DNA of 64,000 nucleotides from NCBI RefSeq assembly GCF_003026285.1, contig NZ_PYOD01000003.1, forward strand, positions 248,001 to 312,000, written 5' to 3'. Both the position numbers and the translations under genes were made by a program. Shown piece after piece: positions 54,393 to 62,498 of the stretch. Source of the stretch: Photobacterium profundum (lineage in GTDB: Bacteria > Pseudomonadota > Gammaproteobacteria > Enterobacterales > Vibrionaceae). The notes under the pieces were generated by a model that made no database searches, was not told where the DNA came from, and saw nothing but the letters and a program-made list of their open reading frames with translations. The stretch's first letter is position 1, and every line of letters begins with the position of its first letter.

Positions 54393-55385
54393 ATGAGCTC
54401 GATCCATGTTTTATTACTCTGCGGCGGTGGCAGTGCCGAACACGAAGTTTCTCTCGTATCGGCTAATTATATCGAGCAACAATTACAGAGCATTGAAGGG
54501 GTTTCTTACACCCGTGTTGAAATGAAAACGGAAGGTTGGTTTGATTCTAATAATGTATTGTGCCAGCTAAACCTCGATCGTACGCTTCAAATTGGCGACG
54601 AAAAAACACCGATTAATTACGTTATTCCATGTGTTCACGGTTACCCTGGCGAAACAGGTGACTTACAATCATTTTTAGAAATGGCAGGTCTGCCTTATTT
54701 GGGGTGTGATGCTGAATCTAGCACGAATTGTTTTAATAAGATCACCACTAAACTGTGGTTCGACGCATTAAATATACCGAATACCCCCTATGTTTTCTTA
54801 AGTGAAAATGATGATGCTGCACACGAATTAGCGGCGAAAGCATTTGATGATTGGGGTAAGGTATTTATTAAGGCGGCCTCTCAGGGGTCATCAGTAGGTT
54901 GTTACAGTGTCGCAAATAAAGATGAGCTGGCAGAAGCGGTAAACAATGCGTTTACCTACTCTAACCAAGTGCTGATTGAAAAAACAATTAAGCCGCGTGA
55001 GTTAGAAATCGCAGCATATCAATACGGTGATGAACTGGTTATTTCAAAGCCTGGTGAAGTTGCTTGTCCTGAGGATAAGTTCTACAGCTACGAAGAGAAA
55101 TACAGTACCGATAGCCATTCAGTTACAACGGTTGAAGCTGAAAACTTAACGGATGAACAAGTTGAGTTAATTCGCGAATATGCGCGTAAAGCTTTTACCC
55201 AGATGAAATTGAAAGATCTTTCTCGTATTGATTTCTTCTTGAGTGAAGACAACGAAATCTTACTGAACGAAATTAATACGTTCCCAGGTATGACGCCAAT
55301 TTCAATGTTTCCCAAAATGTTAGAACATCATGGGCACAGTTTTGCAGGGTTTATCGAAACAGCAATCAAAGCTGCTGCTAAGTAA
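54393..55385 (+). CDS. ddl: D-alanine--D-alanine ligase
   Basis: ATG 54393 (AAGGG six bases upstream) is preferred to ATG 54387. The 330-residue protein has the Ddl signatures LCGGGSAEHEVSLVSA, VIPCVHGYPGETGDLQ, KAASQGSSVGCYSV and the C-terminal RIDFFLSEDNEILLNEINTFPGMTP with metal-binding Glu/Asn. It makes the D-Ala-D-Ala end of peptidoglycan precursors. The sequence belongs to the DdlA/B ATP-grasp type found in Vibrio. Alone, not in the division cluster. Confidence 0.94.
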   Translation: MSSIHVLLLCGGGSAEHEVSLVSANYIEQQLQSIEGVSYTRVEMKTEGWFDSNNVLCQLNLDRTLQIGDEKTPINYVIPCVHGYPGETGDLQSFLEMAGLPYLGCDAESSTNCFNKITTKLWFDALNIPNTPYVFLSENDDAAHELAAKAFDDWGKVFIKAASQGSSVGCYSVANKDELAEAVNNAFTYSNQVLIEKTIKPRELEIAAYQYGDELVISKPGEVACPEDKFYSYEEKYSTDSHSVTTVEAENLTDEQVELIREYARKAFTQMKLKDLSRIDFFLSEDNEILLNEINTFPGMTPISMFPKMLEHHGHSFAGFIETAIKAAAK

Positions 55386-55412
55386 AACGTAATGCGTCGT
55401 TAGCATTCTAGA

Positions 55413-55449
55413 AGCCATTCTGGTTATTATCAGAATGGCTTTTTTTCTT
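55413..55449 (+). terminator. Terminator after ddl
   Basis: Perfect arms GCCATTCTG and CAGAATGGC, 8-base loop, then T7. Confidence 0.9.
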
Positions 55450-55490
55450 AATCCTGTAATACTGGTAGTAGATACCCATCAAGGAAGAAC

Positions 55491-55715
55491 ATGCAAAAAG
55501 AAGCGCATATGCTAAAAGCTGAAACGACGAAAAATGCCGAATCAAAGCTAACAAAAGATCAAATGCGTAAACAATTTAAGCGGTTGTCTTCACGTAACTA
55601 CAAGGCAAGCCTTCAATTGGAAGGGTTTGATATAGAGCCGACAAAACGTGAAACTAAGAGCACTCAATCGGAAAAAGAACAGATAGAAAGTTTGATACAA
55701 TATTATGATAGATAA
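55491..55715 (+). CDS. YhfG-family antitoxin of the Fic toxin
   Basis: The 74-residue protein has a strong AAGGA ribosome site and overlaps the fic gene by 11 bases. It matches E. coli YhfG (FicA): a helical body with KRLSSRNYKASLQLEGFD. The class I inhibitory motif (S/T)xxxE(G/N) is exact: Ser40-Leu-Gln-Leu-Glu44-Gly45. In FicTA pairs that glutamate reaches into the Fic active site and blocks the gamma-phosphate of ATP. Confidence 0.85.
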   Translation: MQKEAHMLKAETTKNAESKLTKDQMRKQFKRLSSRNYKASLQLEGFDIEPTKRETKSTQSEKEQIESLIQYYDR

Positions 55716-56340
55716 GTATGGTGTTAGTCATGACCCGGATTGTTACCCAAATACATCGGTATTGATTAACCGTTTATCGATTACTGACGAAGATACTCTT
55801 GCCTTGGCTGAAAGAGATTTCACAAAAGTGCGAGCAGAACATTTTGAGCCTGAATTCGAGCAATTTAACCTACAATATCTCTGTAAAATTCATTTCACTT
55901 TATTTCAAGATCTGTACAGTTGGGCTGGTAAAATCCGTCGCGTAGATATAACTAAAGGACAAACACGTTTTTGCCATGTACATAATATAGAACGTGAAAC
56001 AGAACGTCTTTTTATCCAGCTTAACAATGATAATTTACTGCGTAATTTACCGTTCGATGCTTTCATTAAACGTATCTCCCATTATTACTGCGAGCTTAAT
56101 GTTATTCATCCGTTTCGAGAAGGTAATGGAAGGGTACAGCGGATATTTTTTGAAATTCTAGCCATAAATGCTGGCTATGAAATTTGTTGGGAAGGCATTA
56201 ACTTAAAAGAATGGGTTGATGCCAATCAAGCGGGATACTTTGGTGACTTGCATCCTTTAGAAAAACTATTTGAACGAATTACGGTATATATAGATGTTCA
56301 ACAAGGCTATAAAGAACATTGGACCGATAGCCCTCGTTAG
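55705..56340 (+). CDS. Fic-domain AMP-transferase toxin
   Basis: The 211-residue protein has a complete Fic motif HPFREGNGRVQR starting at His135, the beta-hairpin flap IRRVDITKGQTRFCH near residue 78 and an N-terminal YLCKIHFTLFQDLYSWAGK. The family transfers AMP from ATP to hydroxyl groups of target proteins; bacterial FicT enzymes modify DNA gyrase or topoisomerase IV. With yhfG upstream it forms a standard toxin-antitoxin module, translationally coupled. Confidence 0.9.
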   Translation: MIDKYGVSHDPDCYPNTSVLINRLSITDEDTLALAERDFTKVRAEHFEPEFEQFNLQYLCKIHFTLFQDLYSWAGKIRRVDITKGQTRFCHVHNIERETERLFIQLNNDNLLRNLPFDAFIKRISHYYCELNVIHPFREGNGRVQRIFFEILAINAGYEICWEGINLKEWVDANQAGYFGDLHPLEKLFERITVYIDVQQGYKEHWTDSPR

Positions 56341-56379
56341 AGATACACATGGCAATCATGACTCTCTAAACAAGGAATA

Positions 56380-57351
56380 TCAGCTCTCCCAAGGCTTATC
56401 TTTTAAAAATTTCGCCATTTCTTGGTCTCTTTTTTCTGTATTCCCCACATATTGAGCAGGCATAGCAGGGCTCTTCCAACGACCATGGCTTTGTATCTCA
56501 CTGATCGACAATCCTGCATCAGACAAGTCTTTAGCAGCTCCTACACGAGGTGATTGGCCTGAAAAAATAACATTGGCTGGTAACCCTAATTCTTCGCTTG
56601 CCCTGCGGAATACGCGATATATTGAAGAATGATCTAAAGGTAAAACACCAATATTACTGTGGCGATCAATTCGTCTATAGATGTAACCAGTATCAATAAT
56701 GCCTATAGTTATCCAGCGCTGTAGGGCGTTTGACGCAATAGCGCTGAGCGGGATAACACGGTCACCTAATGTTATATAGATTAAGCCTTTTGAGTCAGTC
56801 TCTAATTTATCTACGGTCAAATCTGATAACTCACTACGTTTTAGCATTGCTTCAAATGCAACCGACCAAATTGCCATATCTCGAATATCTTTTACTTTTG
56901 GAGAGGTTTCAAATAGAGTAAGCAATTGCTGTAGATGGTCATCTCTAAATGCACGAGCATTGTTATAATCATCATGCTTATCAATACGTTGCTTTCTCAT
57001 TACTAAGCGAATTTCAGTGTGAGCACATGGGTCTGGTAGGGCATGGCAACGATGCACCAACCCAATAGTCACAATGTAACGTTTTAGGCTGGCTAGTTTT
57101 CTCTTTTTTGCCATTAACTCGATAAATCCATGCACTGTGTCGACAGATGCAGGCAACACAGTGCGCTTATGACTTTCGCAGTAAAGGATAAAGTTATTCC
57201 AATCGTTTTTAAAAGCGAGGAGTGTATTTTTAGCGTATTTTTGATGTGTTAATGATTGCCAAAGTTCAATGCTATCCATAATAACGGAGAATTCAGAACG
57301 GCTACTTTTCAGTTGTTTTGTATCTTTTATCGCCTGGATGCCTTTAGTCAT
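56380..57351 (-). CDS. Cre-like tyrosine recombinase with altered active-site positions
   Basis: Start at ATG 57351, with AGGG eight bases upstream. The 323-residue protein has an N-terminal SAM-like core-binding domain (about 25-125) and a catalytic domain. The end SGQSPRVGAAKDLSDAGLS (263-281), GRWKSPAMPAQY aligns with Cre SGHSARVG...GGW...Y. Arg269, Trp292 and Tyr301 are present, but the usual His is Gln266, and the first catalytic Arg aligns with Lys171 (next residue is Arg172). It may be a divergent or weakened recombinase. Next to a Fic module and near a cassette array, it suggests a mobile island, though no att repeats were found. Confidence 0.75.
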   Translation of the reverse strand: MTKGIQAIKDTKQLKSSRSEFSVIMDSIELWQSLTHQKYAKNTLLAFKNDWNNFILYCESHKRTVLPASVDTVHGFIELMAKKRKLASLKRYIVTIGLVHRCHALPDPCAHTEIRLVMRKQRIDKHDDYNNARAFRDDHLQQLLTLFETSPKVKDIRDMAIWSVAFEAMLKRSELSDLTVDKLETDSKGLIYITLGDRVIPLSAIASNALQRWITIGIIDTGYIYRRIDRHSNIGVLPLDHSSIYRVFRRASEELGLPANVIFSGQSPRVGAAKDLSDAGLSISEIQSHGRWKSPAMPAQYVGNTEKRDQEMAKFLKDKPWES

Positions 57352-57391
57352 TCTCATCACCCTAGTGCACTATAACTATATATTTATCTCT

Positions 57392-57404
57392 TGCTATAAT
57401 AGCA
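57392..57404. promoter_or_regulatory. Palindromic -10 region serving divergent promoters
   Basis: TGCTATAATAGCA is a perfect palindrome that reads as an extended -10 on the plus strand (TGCTATAAT) and on the minus strand (TGCTATTAT). The minus version would start transcripts about 35 bases before the recombinase; the plus version would drive the 57600 gene. Confidence 0.45.
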
Positions 57405-57599
57405 GAAATATCAATAATTGTAGACTCGCATACAAAATTAACATTTATTTGCTTGGAAACAAAATGCGGGCTATACAGATAAAGTAGTTAATAATATAAA
57501 AGCTACAAACATATAAAAAAAGAAGAGTTTGGATGATGTTTACTCGTCAATATTACAGCCTGCTATGTTATTCGAAACTTCCAACAAGGAGTTGTTGAT

Positions 57600-57965
57600 A
57601 TGAAAAAACGCCTGTTTCATCGTAGCTATATATTAGAAAATAGCTCAGGTGCACCTGATGGTTGGAAAACATCGATTAATGGTCATTCCGTATCAGGACA
57701 ATTATCGCTTCTTAAAAAAAGTGTCGATTGGTGGTGTGATATGAAAGCATTTTTACCACCAAGCAGCTTTGAAGGTATTAACTCTCGTCAGAAAGAAACA
57801 TCAAGCCAGCAAACAGAAGGTTACAGAGGTTTTAAGCTTATCAATGATAGTGGTAAACCCAATGAATGGTATGTGATCTTACGTGGCCAATTATTAAAAG
57901 GCCCAGCGGATAAGATAAAGAAACACCTTGATATGGTAATAATCAAACTCAATGCACAAAAGTAA
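57600..57965 (+). CDS. DUF3319-like protein with two similar halves
   Basis: The 121-residue protein reads as a duplicated unit: RSYILENSSGAPDGWKTSING with KKSVDWWCD (residues 8-45), and RGFKLINDSGKPNEWYVILRG with KKHLDMVII (77-115). Each half would be a small alpha/beta module. I believe this is the Vibrionaceae DUF3319 family, from memory. An AAGGAG-type site precedes the ATG. Function unknown. Confidence 0.6.
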   Translation: MKKRLFHRSYILENSSGAPDGWKTSINGHSVSGQLSLLKKSVDWWCDMKAFLPPSSFEGINSRQKETSSQQTEGYRGFKLINDSGKPNEWYVILRGQLLKGPADKIKKHLDMVIIKLNAQK

Positions 57966-58010
57966 CACCGCTATACTTTTATGTTTTCTATTAATAATAA
58001 TTCTGTAAGT

Positions 58011-58036
58011 AAAAACGCCCAATTGGGCGTTTTTAT
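58011..58036. terminator. Bidirectional terminator
   Basis: AAAAACGCCC and GGGCGTTTTT pair around a 4-base AATT centre; convergent genes meet here. Confidence 0.88.
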
Positions 58037-58086
58037 AAAGTAGCTATAAACGAGTAGTACCGTTCAATAATGAGTGAATAGGGGAA

Positions 58087-58599
58087 TTAATCGTCATCAT
58101 CCGATTTCTCTACATCAACCAAATAGCTTCCCTCAAGCCAATTACGACCGATAAGAAGCTTGTAATCAAGCTTGCTGCGATTACGTAAGTTAACCGCAAC
58201 AGCTTTATGTTGGCCATTCCACCCTAAATCCATAACAACGGCATAACGACGCTCTACACCTTGCGCATTACGAATTTTGCTTACTTTTATAATTTTCCCT
58301 TTATATGTCGCTTCTTTACCATCTTCATTTTTGGTTTTAAATTCAACCATGCCACCAAGGTGATCGCGCATGTCATCACTGTCGCTATCTTCACCGGTCA
58401 CTTTAATATCATAAGCATTTATCGATGTGGTGGCAGCACCCGTATCAATTCGTGCTTTATAATCCATCCCAAGCTCATGAATCTTAATCGTTTCCACTTG
58501 ACCGACGATAGATTTGTCACTAGACACTTTACTACCTGCCATTACAAAAGGTGAAGCAGTTGAAAGTAGAATCAAGGCTGATAAAAGAACTTTCTTCAC
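58087..58599 (-). CDS. Periplasmic retropepsin-like (RimB/DUF785) protein
   Basis: The 170-residue protein has a Sec signal peptide (cleavage after VMAG, near residue 22) and the aspartic-protease motif RIDTGAATTSI near residue 50, then the long insertion with acidic repeats GEDSDSDD and the family's YKLLIGRNWLEGSYLVDV end. The family is called ATP-dependent zinc protease or RimB, some beside rimK. No rimK lies here, and the protein is exported, so its target differs. Confidence 0.78.
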   Translation of the reverse strand: MKKVLLSALILLSTASPFVMAGSKVSSDKSIVGQVETIKIHELGMDYKARIDTGAATTSINAYDIKVTGEDSDSDDMRDHLGGMVEFKTKNEDGKEATYKGKIIKVSKIRNAQGVERRYAVVMDLGWNGQHKAVAVNLRNRSKLDYKLLIGRNWLEGSYLVDVEKSDDDD

Positions 58600-58691
58600 A
58601 TTGTCTCCTAACTATAAATATTCGTATTACTATGAATAATAGACATTGATTTAGTGTTGTTGTTCAACATATTAAAAATAATGAATATACA

Positions 58692-58735
58692 GAGCACACT
58701 TAACATTAATTCAATTTATGTTAAGTGTGCTTTTG
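58692..58735. terminator. Hairpin at the end of the HAD hydrolase gene
   Basis: AGCACACTTAACAT and ATGTTAAGTGTGCT pair perfectly; one arm lies inside the last codons of the minus-strand gene. T-run follows only on the plus strand. Confidence 0.5.
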
Positions 58736-59316
58736 ATTTGTCTATAGCAATCACTGGACTGGTTAAAATGTATCGTTTTAAAACCTAAAGATCGAGCGGT
58801 ATTGATATTTTCTTCATTATCATCAATAAAAAGTGACTCAGAGGTGTCCAACTCAAAACGTGCTTGTAATAACTCAAAAATTTCAGCTTCTGGTTTAATG
58901 ACTAACTCGTTACCTGACACAATCCCTCCTTTAAAAAACGCAATAAAAGGGTGACGTTCATTGAGCGTATCAAAGAAAGCATTACTCATGTTGGTTAGGT
59001 AGTATAACGAGTAACCTTGATCTAACACTTTGTAAAAAATAGATTCCGTTAAGCTGATTTTCTCAAGACTATTTTGAATATGTTCAAAAAAGTCTTCCAT
59101 TCTAGCTTCAGGAAATCCAGTGCGCGCTGCAAATTTAGGAATAACTTCAGCCATGAGCATTGTACCGCGATCAAGAGCTAACCAATCAGGATGATTGAGT
59201 ACTTCATTTAATAGCATCTCTTGTTCAAAAACTGAGTCAGTGTAAGTTTGAACAATTCTGGTCGGTTTCCATTCAAATAGAACAGCACCGAAATCAAAAA
59301 TCACGTTACGAATCAT
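58711..59316 (-). CDS. HAD-IA hydrolase (YihX-like)
   Basis: The 201-residue protein has FDFGAVLFEW (nucleophile Asp8; second position Gly, as in YihX-type members), TNMS near residue 107, KPEAEIF (Lys) near 141 and FIDDNEENI near 163. HAD-IA phosphatases with this pattern act on glucose 1-phosphate and similar compounds. Monocistronic. Confidence 0.83.
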   Translation of the reverse strand: MIRNVIFDFGAVLFEWKPTRIVQTYTDSVFEQEMLLNEVLNHPDWLALDRGTMLMAEVIPKFAARTGFPEARMEDFFEHIQNSLEKISLTESIFYKVLDQGYSLYYLTNMSNAFFDTLNERHPFIAFFKGGIVSGNELVIKPEAEIFELLQARFELDTSESLFIDDNEENINTARSLGFKTIHFNQSSDCYRQIKSTLNIN

Positions 59317-59435
59317 TAGAGTTTCCGTTTAACTACCTTTTATTGATAGTATGCGATAAAAGGTAATACGCAACTTGAATGCGTAATCTTAATACCACAC
59401 TCACAATTAACTGAAAATTCATGGATTATTACATA

Positions 59436-59759
59436 ATGAATGATAACAGCCGTTTAGTCTTCTCGACCGAGACAGGTCGTATTCCAGAAGAAAAAGTCAA
59501 ACCTCAACGTCCAGCTGGTGACGGTATTGTCCGTATCCAACGCCAAACTAAAGGCCGTAAAGGTAAGGGCGTTTGTATTGTGACAGGTCTTGATATGGAA
59601 GATGCACAACTAAAATTGCTGGCAGCTAAACTTAAAAAAGTATGTGGTTGTGGTGGCTCTATAAAAGACGGCACCATTGAGATTCAAGGTGATAAACGTG
59701 AAGTGATTAAAGCTGCGCTAGAAAAAGAAGGACACACCGTTAAACTTGCTGGCGGCTAA
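59436..59759 (+). CDS. yciH: YciH, SUI1/eIF1-family translation factor
   Basis: I chose ATG 59436, giving MNDNSRLVFSTETGRIPEE as in E. coli YciH. The 107-residue protein contains the whole SUI1 domain: GDGIVRIQRQTKGRKGKGVCIVTG, LKKVCGCGGSIKDGTIEIQGDKRE. It can influence start-codon choice on the 30S subunit and affects a limited set of messages in stress. A clear terminator follows. Confidence 0.93.
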   Translation: MNDNSRLVFSTETGRIPEEKVKPQRPAGDGIVRIQRQTKGRKGKGVCIVTGLDMEDAQLKLLAAKLKKVCGCGGSIKDGTIEIQGDKREVIKAALEKEGHTVKLAGG

Positions 59760-59790
59760 GCCGATGGCAACGATTGCTTCGTAGTTATTG

Positions 59791-59848
59791 AAAAAGCCTG
59801 AAGCTGAACGAATATTTAGCAAAAGTATATCTTCAGGCTTTTTTGTTT
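59791..59848 (+). terminator. Terminator after yciH
   Basis: AAAAAGCCTGAAG and CTTCAGGCTTTTT arms with a 27-base loop, then T-rich tail. Confidence 0.82.
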
Positions 59849-60014
59849 AATGTAATAGAGAACTAATGAGTTGTCGGGCTATCAACAACAGCAAAGACTA
59901 TTTGTTGTTCTTGCCGTTGGTATATTGTATTTGCTGTGGCAACAACGCGTAGCGTAGTAATGAATACAGAACTTGAAGTACCAAGCAAACTGACCATTTG
60001 CAGCAGTACCTTAA

Positions 60015-60058
60015 AGTAAGGTGTTAATTACCTATTTTATGGTAAATAACACCTTACT
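60015..60058. repeat. 18-bp near-perfect inverted repeat
   Basis: AGTAAGGTGTTAATTACC (60015-60032) pairs with GGTAAATAACACCTTACT (60041-60058) with one mismatch and an 8-base loop. It is not followed by a T run, so it is probably not a terminator. Unknown role. Confidence 0.55.
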
Positions 60059-60203
60059 GTTAAATAGCATGCACCAGATAAGCAAAAAAGGATCTCAGTG
60101 AAACAGCGGGGAACAAGATAAAGCCATACCATGATTAGACTAAATCACCTCAAACACTATTTAACTAATGTAGATTCACAGGTTTATTTGAGTGGCTGAC
60201 TGA

Positions 60204-60443
60204 CCGACAAAAAGTAAACTAACCCCATGTACTATAAGGATTTATGTTGTACTAAGTATTACTCTGCACACAAAACTGGTTCATAAATTAGTCAAAGAAC
60301 GTTTTTTATACCAGAATTTTGAATATTATCGAGAAATGGTTCATGAACTGCCATTTATCCTTGATAAACTGTCTACGACCTTCTTAATTACATCTCACCA
60401 ACCTAATTGGACAATTACTCGTGAACACTATCCTCACTATTGA
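60204..60443 (+). pseudogene. Open frame without start codon, probable decayed gene
   Basis: Seventy-nine open codons follow a stop at 60201-60203 and end at TGA 60441. There is no plausible start until a Met deep inside. The product contains KLVHKLVKERFLYQN and FLITSHQPNWTITREHYPHY, which look protein-like. Adjacent frames (e.g. from ATG 60131) also look coding for short runs, suggesting frameshifts. I do not recognise the parent. Confidence 0.35.
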
Positions 60444-60642
60444 CTAAATCTGTCACGTTGAGGAATAAGTTGATCTAAATAGCTTACCCTAAAGCGTTAC
60501 CTTTAAGCTTTGCACATCTTAAAATACTCAATGTGAACTGCACATTTGCACTACACATTACGAAGAGTAGAATGCACAACTATCTTTACTTTAGTGCTGA
60601 CTTTTTAGCGCGCGAGGGCGGTAGCATGCTTGGAACATGACG

Positions 60643-60698
60643 TACGATCTACTTTCGTATATCTTCGCTTAGAAGCAGATATACGAAAGTAGATCGTA
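60643..60698. repeat. Perfect 22-bp inverted repeat before the first cassette gene
   Basis: The 22 bases 60643-60664 (beginning TACGATCTACTTTCGTA) are exactly complementary to 60677-60698, with a 12-base loop that itself contains GCTT/AAGC. It ends 30 bases before TTG 60729. It could be a leader hairpin controlling the gene, or a single-strand folded recombination site. Confidence 0.75.
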
Positions 60699-60728
60699 TA
60701 ATAAAATGTTAGCCATCTAGGAGGAATA

Positions 60729-61598
60729 TTGAAAGTACCGAGTCGTTTATTCAAATACATGAGTGCTAATACAGCAAAATTAGTGCTTGGATCTCAAAAG
60801 CTTCGTTGGTCGTGTCCAAGTTCATTCAATGATATAAATGAACTGCAAAGGATGCCCGCTTTCAAACCTTCGATTGAAGCATGTAAGGATGATTACCTAA
60901 AAACTCTTATGAACTTTGCGTATGGGGAATTGCAATTAAATAAATCTCTTTCTCCGGACTCTAAGTATCTAGTGTCTGTTATGCAAATGACCAAAGGGCA
61001 GGGACTCGATAAAGATACGTTGTATCGTGAACTTTCCTCGCTAGAGCTGAATTTGTCTAGTTTAGAAGATAATCTGCGTGAGGAAACTGAACGTTATAAC
61101 AACGGTGACTTACGCATAATCTGCTTATCTGAAGATGAAAACAACGAAGTTATGTGGGCTCACTATGGAGACAACCATACTGGATGCATGTTCGAATTTA
61201 GACATATTGATGAGCTAGATACACCTTTTCAAATGGCAAAAAAGGTAACTTATACAGACTGTACGCCTAATTTAGGTTCTGCTTTGGACTTCTTATTGTA
61301 CGACGAGCGTCAAGAGTTGCTTGCCAAAACTGCTGATGCGATTTATTACACCAAAACTGCAAAGTGGGAATATGAAAAAGAGTGGCGTGTGATGACACGC
61401 CGTCCGGGAGAGGGTAAAAGGTACAGTGACTTTGAGTTTTACAAAGAAGAGTTGGTGTCGGTAACTTTCGCTGCTCGAATTGTAGATGAAAATCTTACAG
61501 CCCTAGTTAGTTTAATCAAGGTTCATTTTCCGCAATGCAAAATGTATAAAGTTCAGTCTGTTAGAGGCAAAATTGAGCGTGTTGAGTTCGATGGCTAA
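60729..61598 (+). CDS. Cassette gene 1: DUF2971-family protein
   Basis: Starts at TTG 60729 after a strong GGAGGAA site. The 289-residue protein matches DUF2971: LFKYMSANTAKLVLGSQKLRWSCPSSFNDINE near the start, LRIICLSEDENNEVMWAHYGDNHTGCMFEFR near residue 133 and KWEYEKEWRVM near residue 216. The family is common in accessory and defence islands but has no proven reaction. The gene ends directly at attC 1, so it is a mobile cassette. Confidence 0.78.
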   Translation: MKVPSRLFKYMSANTAKLVLGSQKLRWSCPSSFNDINELQRMPAFKPSIEACKDDYLKTLMNFAYGELQLNKSLSPDSKYLVSVMQMTKGQGLDKDTLYRELSSLELNLSSLEDNLREETERYNNGDLRIICLSEDENNEVMWAHYGDNHTGCMFEFRHIDELDTPFQMAKKVTYTDCTPNLGSALDFLLYDERQELLAKTADAIYYTKTAKWEYEKEWRVMTRRPGEGKRYSDFEFYKEELVSVTFAARIVDENLTALVSLIKVHFPQCKMYKVQSVRGKIERVEFDG

Positions 61599-61689
61599 CA
61601 AAGCATTTAAGAGTGATTCTCAACGCTTGGCATTTTCGCTTCGCTCAAGTATAGCCAAGCGTCGCTCACACCTTAATGCGGCGTTATGT
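61593..61689 (+). repeat. attC site 1 (VCR-like)
   Basis: Begins GGCTAACAAAGC just inside the stop of cassette 1 and ends GGCGTTATG. Internal arms AACGCTTGGC and GCCAAGCG pair, with a short TTTTCGCTTCGCTC centre. The layout, about 97 bases, fits a long chromosomal-integron attC. Confidence 0.85.
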
Positions 61690-61704
61690 TTATTAAGGAA
61701 TATC

Positions 61705-62325
61705 GTGACTCAATCAAAAATAAATAATCTAAAGCCTGAAAAACTGGCTGAGGGCGCGATGAAGTGCATTATCAACGCTCAGGAACTTTGCCAAGAAGCT
61801 AAATTACTGCATGAGCATGAAATGTACAGCCGATCATATGCCTTGTCCCATTTCGCACGGGAAGAATTGAGTAAGGCTTTGATGCTTTATGTAGCAATGA
61901 TCAAAGTAGTAAATAAAGGCAAAATAGACTGGAAGCAGCTTAATCGTCAGTTCCGAGATCATAAAGAAAAAATTGAACACGATAAGGCTTTAACTTATTG
62001 GTACTTGAAGCTCAATGGTGGCGAAAATGAGTTTAATGAACAAGAGCTTTTTTCTGGTGTTGAGTTCGCTAACCATAGAAAGAATGAATGCCTGTATGTT
62101 GACTGGCAAGAGGGTGGCTTTGTTAGTCCGTCTCAATTGATCACGAAAGAACTTTCACATAGAAACTTGAACATTGCTGGTATTAAAGTAACTCATTTAT
62201 CGGAGCAATTACTAAAGCTAAATAAGCTTTTAGAACTTGATAGGAAATCAGTTCAAGCATTATTTGGTAAAGAATTTCTCGAAGATCCGAAGGGGTTCAT
62301 GTTTGAGAGATGCGGATTAAAATAA
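61705..62325 (+). CDS. Cassette gene 2: AbiV-family abortive infection protein
   Basis: GTG 61705 has AAGGAA five bases upstream; a longer frame runs back through the attC and is rejected. The 206-residue protein matches AbiV: helical, with CIINAQELCQEAKLLHEHEMYSRSYALSHFAREELSKALML (about 28-68). In Lactococcus AbiV blocks phage takeover by acting on an early phage protein. Presence in a cassette suggests mobile anti-phage defence. The family call is fairly confident, activity is inference. Confidence 0.75.
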   Translation: MTQSKINNLKPEKLAEGAMKCIINAQELCQEAKLLHEHEMYSRSYALSHFAREELSKALMLYVAMIKVVNKGKIDWKQLNRQFRDHKEKIEHDKALTYWYLKLNGGENEFNEQELFSGVEFANHRKNECLYVDWQEGGFVSPSQLITKELSHRNLNIAGIKVTHLSEQLLKLNKLLELDRKSVQALFGKEFLEDPKGFMFERCGLK

Positions 62326-62430
62326 ACATAACAAAAACATCAAGTTGACGCGTTACACTCGGCGGTTTTGGTTTGGAGTTCGGTGCGCTTGGTAGGTTCA
62401 TCGTGGCGCAACTTATGTTAAGCGTTATGT
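62326..62430 (+). repeat. attC site 2
   Basis: ACATAAC at the left and GCGTTATGT at the right frame the site. The core GACGCGTTACACTCGGCGG is shared with attC 3, so the two are of one family, different from attC 1. Confidence 0.85.
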
Positions 62431-62498
62431 ACCAGAGTACCCCACGTTTTGTAGATGTTAAAATATAGTCGGTAAAATTACATATAAAAAGGATAAAT

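Larger units (their letters stand above)
59849..60728. other. Gene-poor left boundary of the cassette array
   Basis: About 0.9 kb with no intact gene. It holds two long inverted repeats (60015-60058 and 60643-60698) and remnants of reading frames between 60130 and 60443. An attI site and divergent integrase would be expected here if the array were complete; none was recognised. Possibly a scar of deletion or rearrangement. Confidence 0.5.

Noticed and set aside
56380..57351. Integron integrase
   Set aside because: The C-terminus matches Cre, lacks the IntI-specific insert, and lies 3.4 kb from the array with other genes between.
61573..61704. Extension of the AbiV frame back through attC 1
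   Set aside because: It would translate the recombination site and overlap cassette 1; GTG 61705 with AAGGAA is better.
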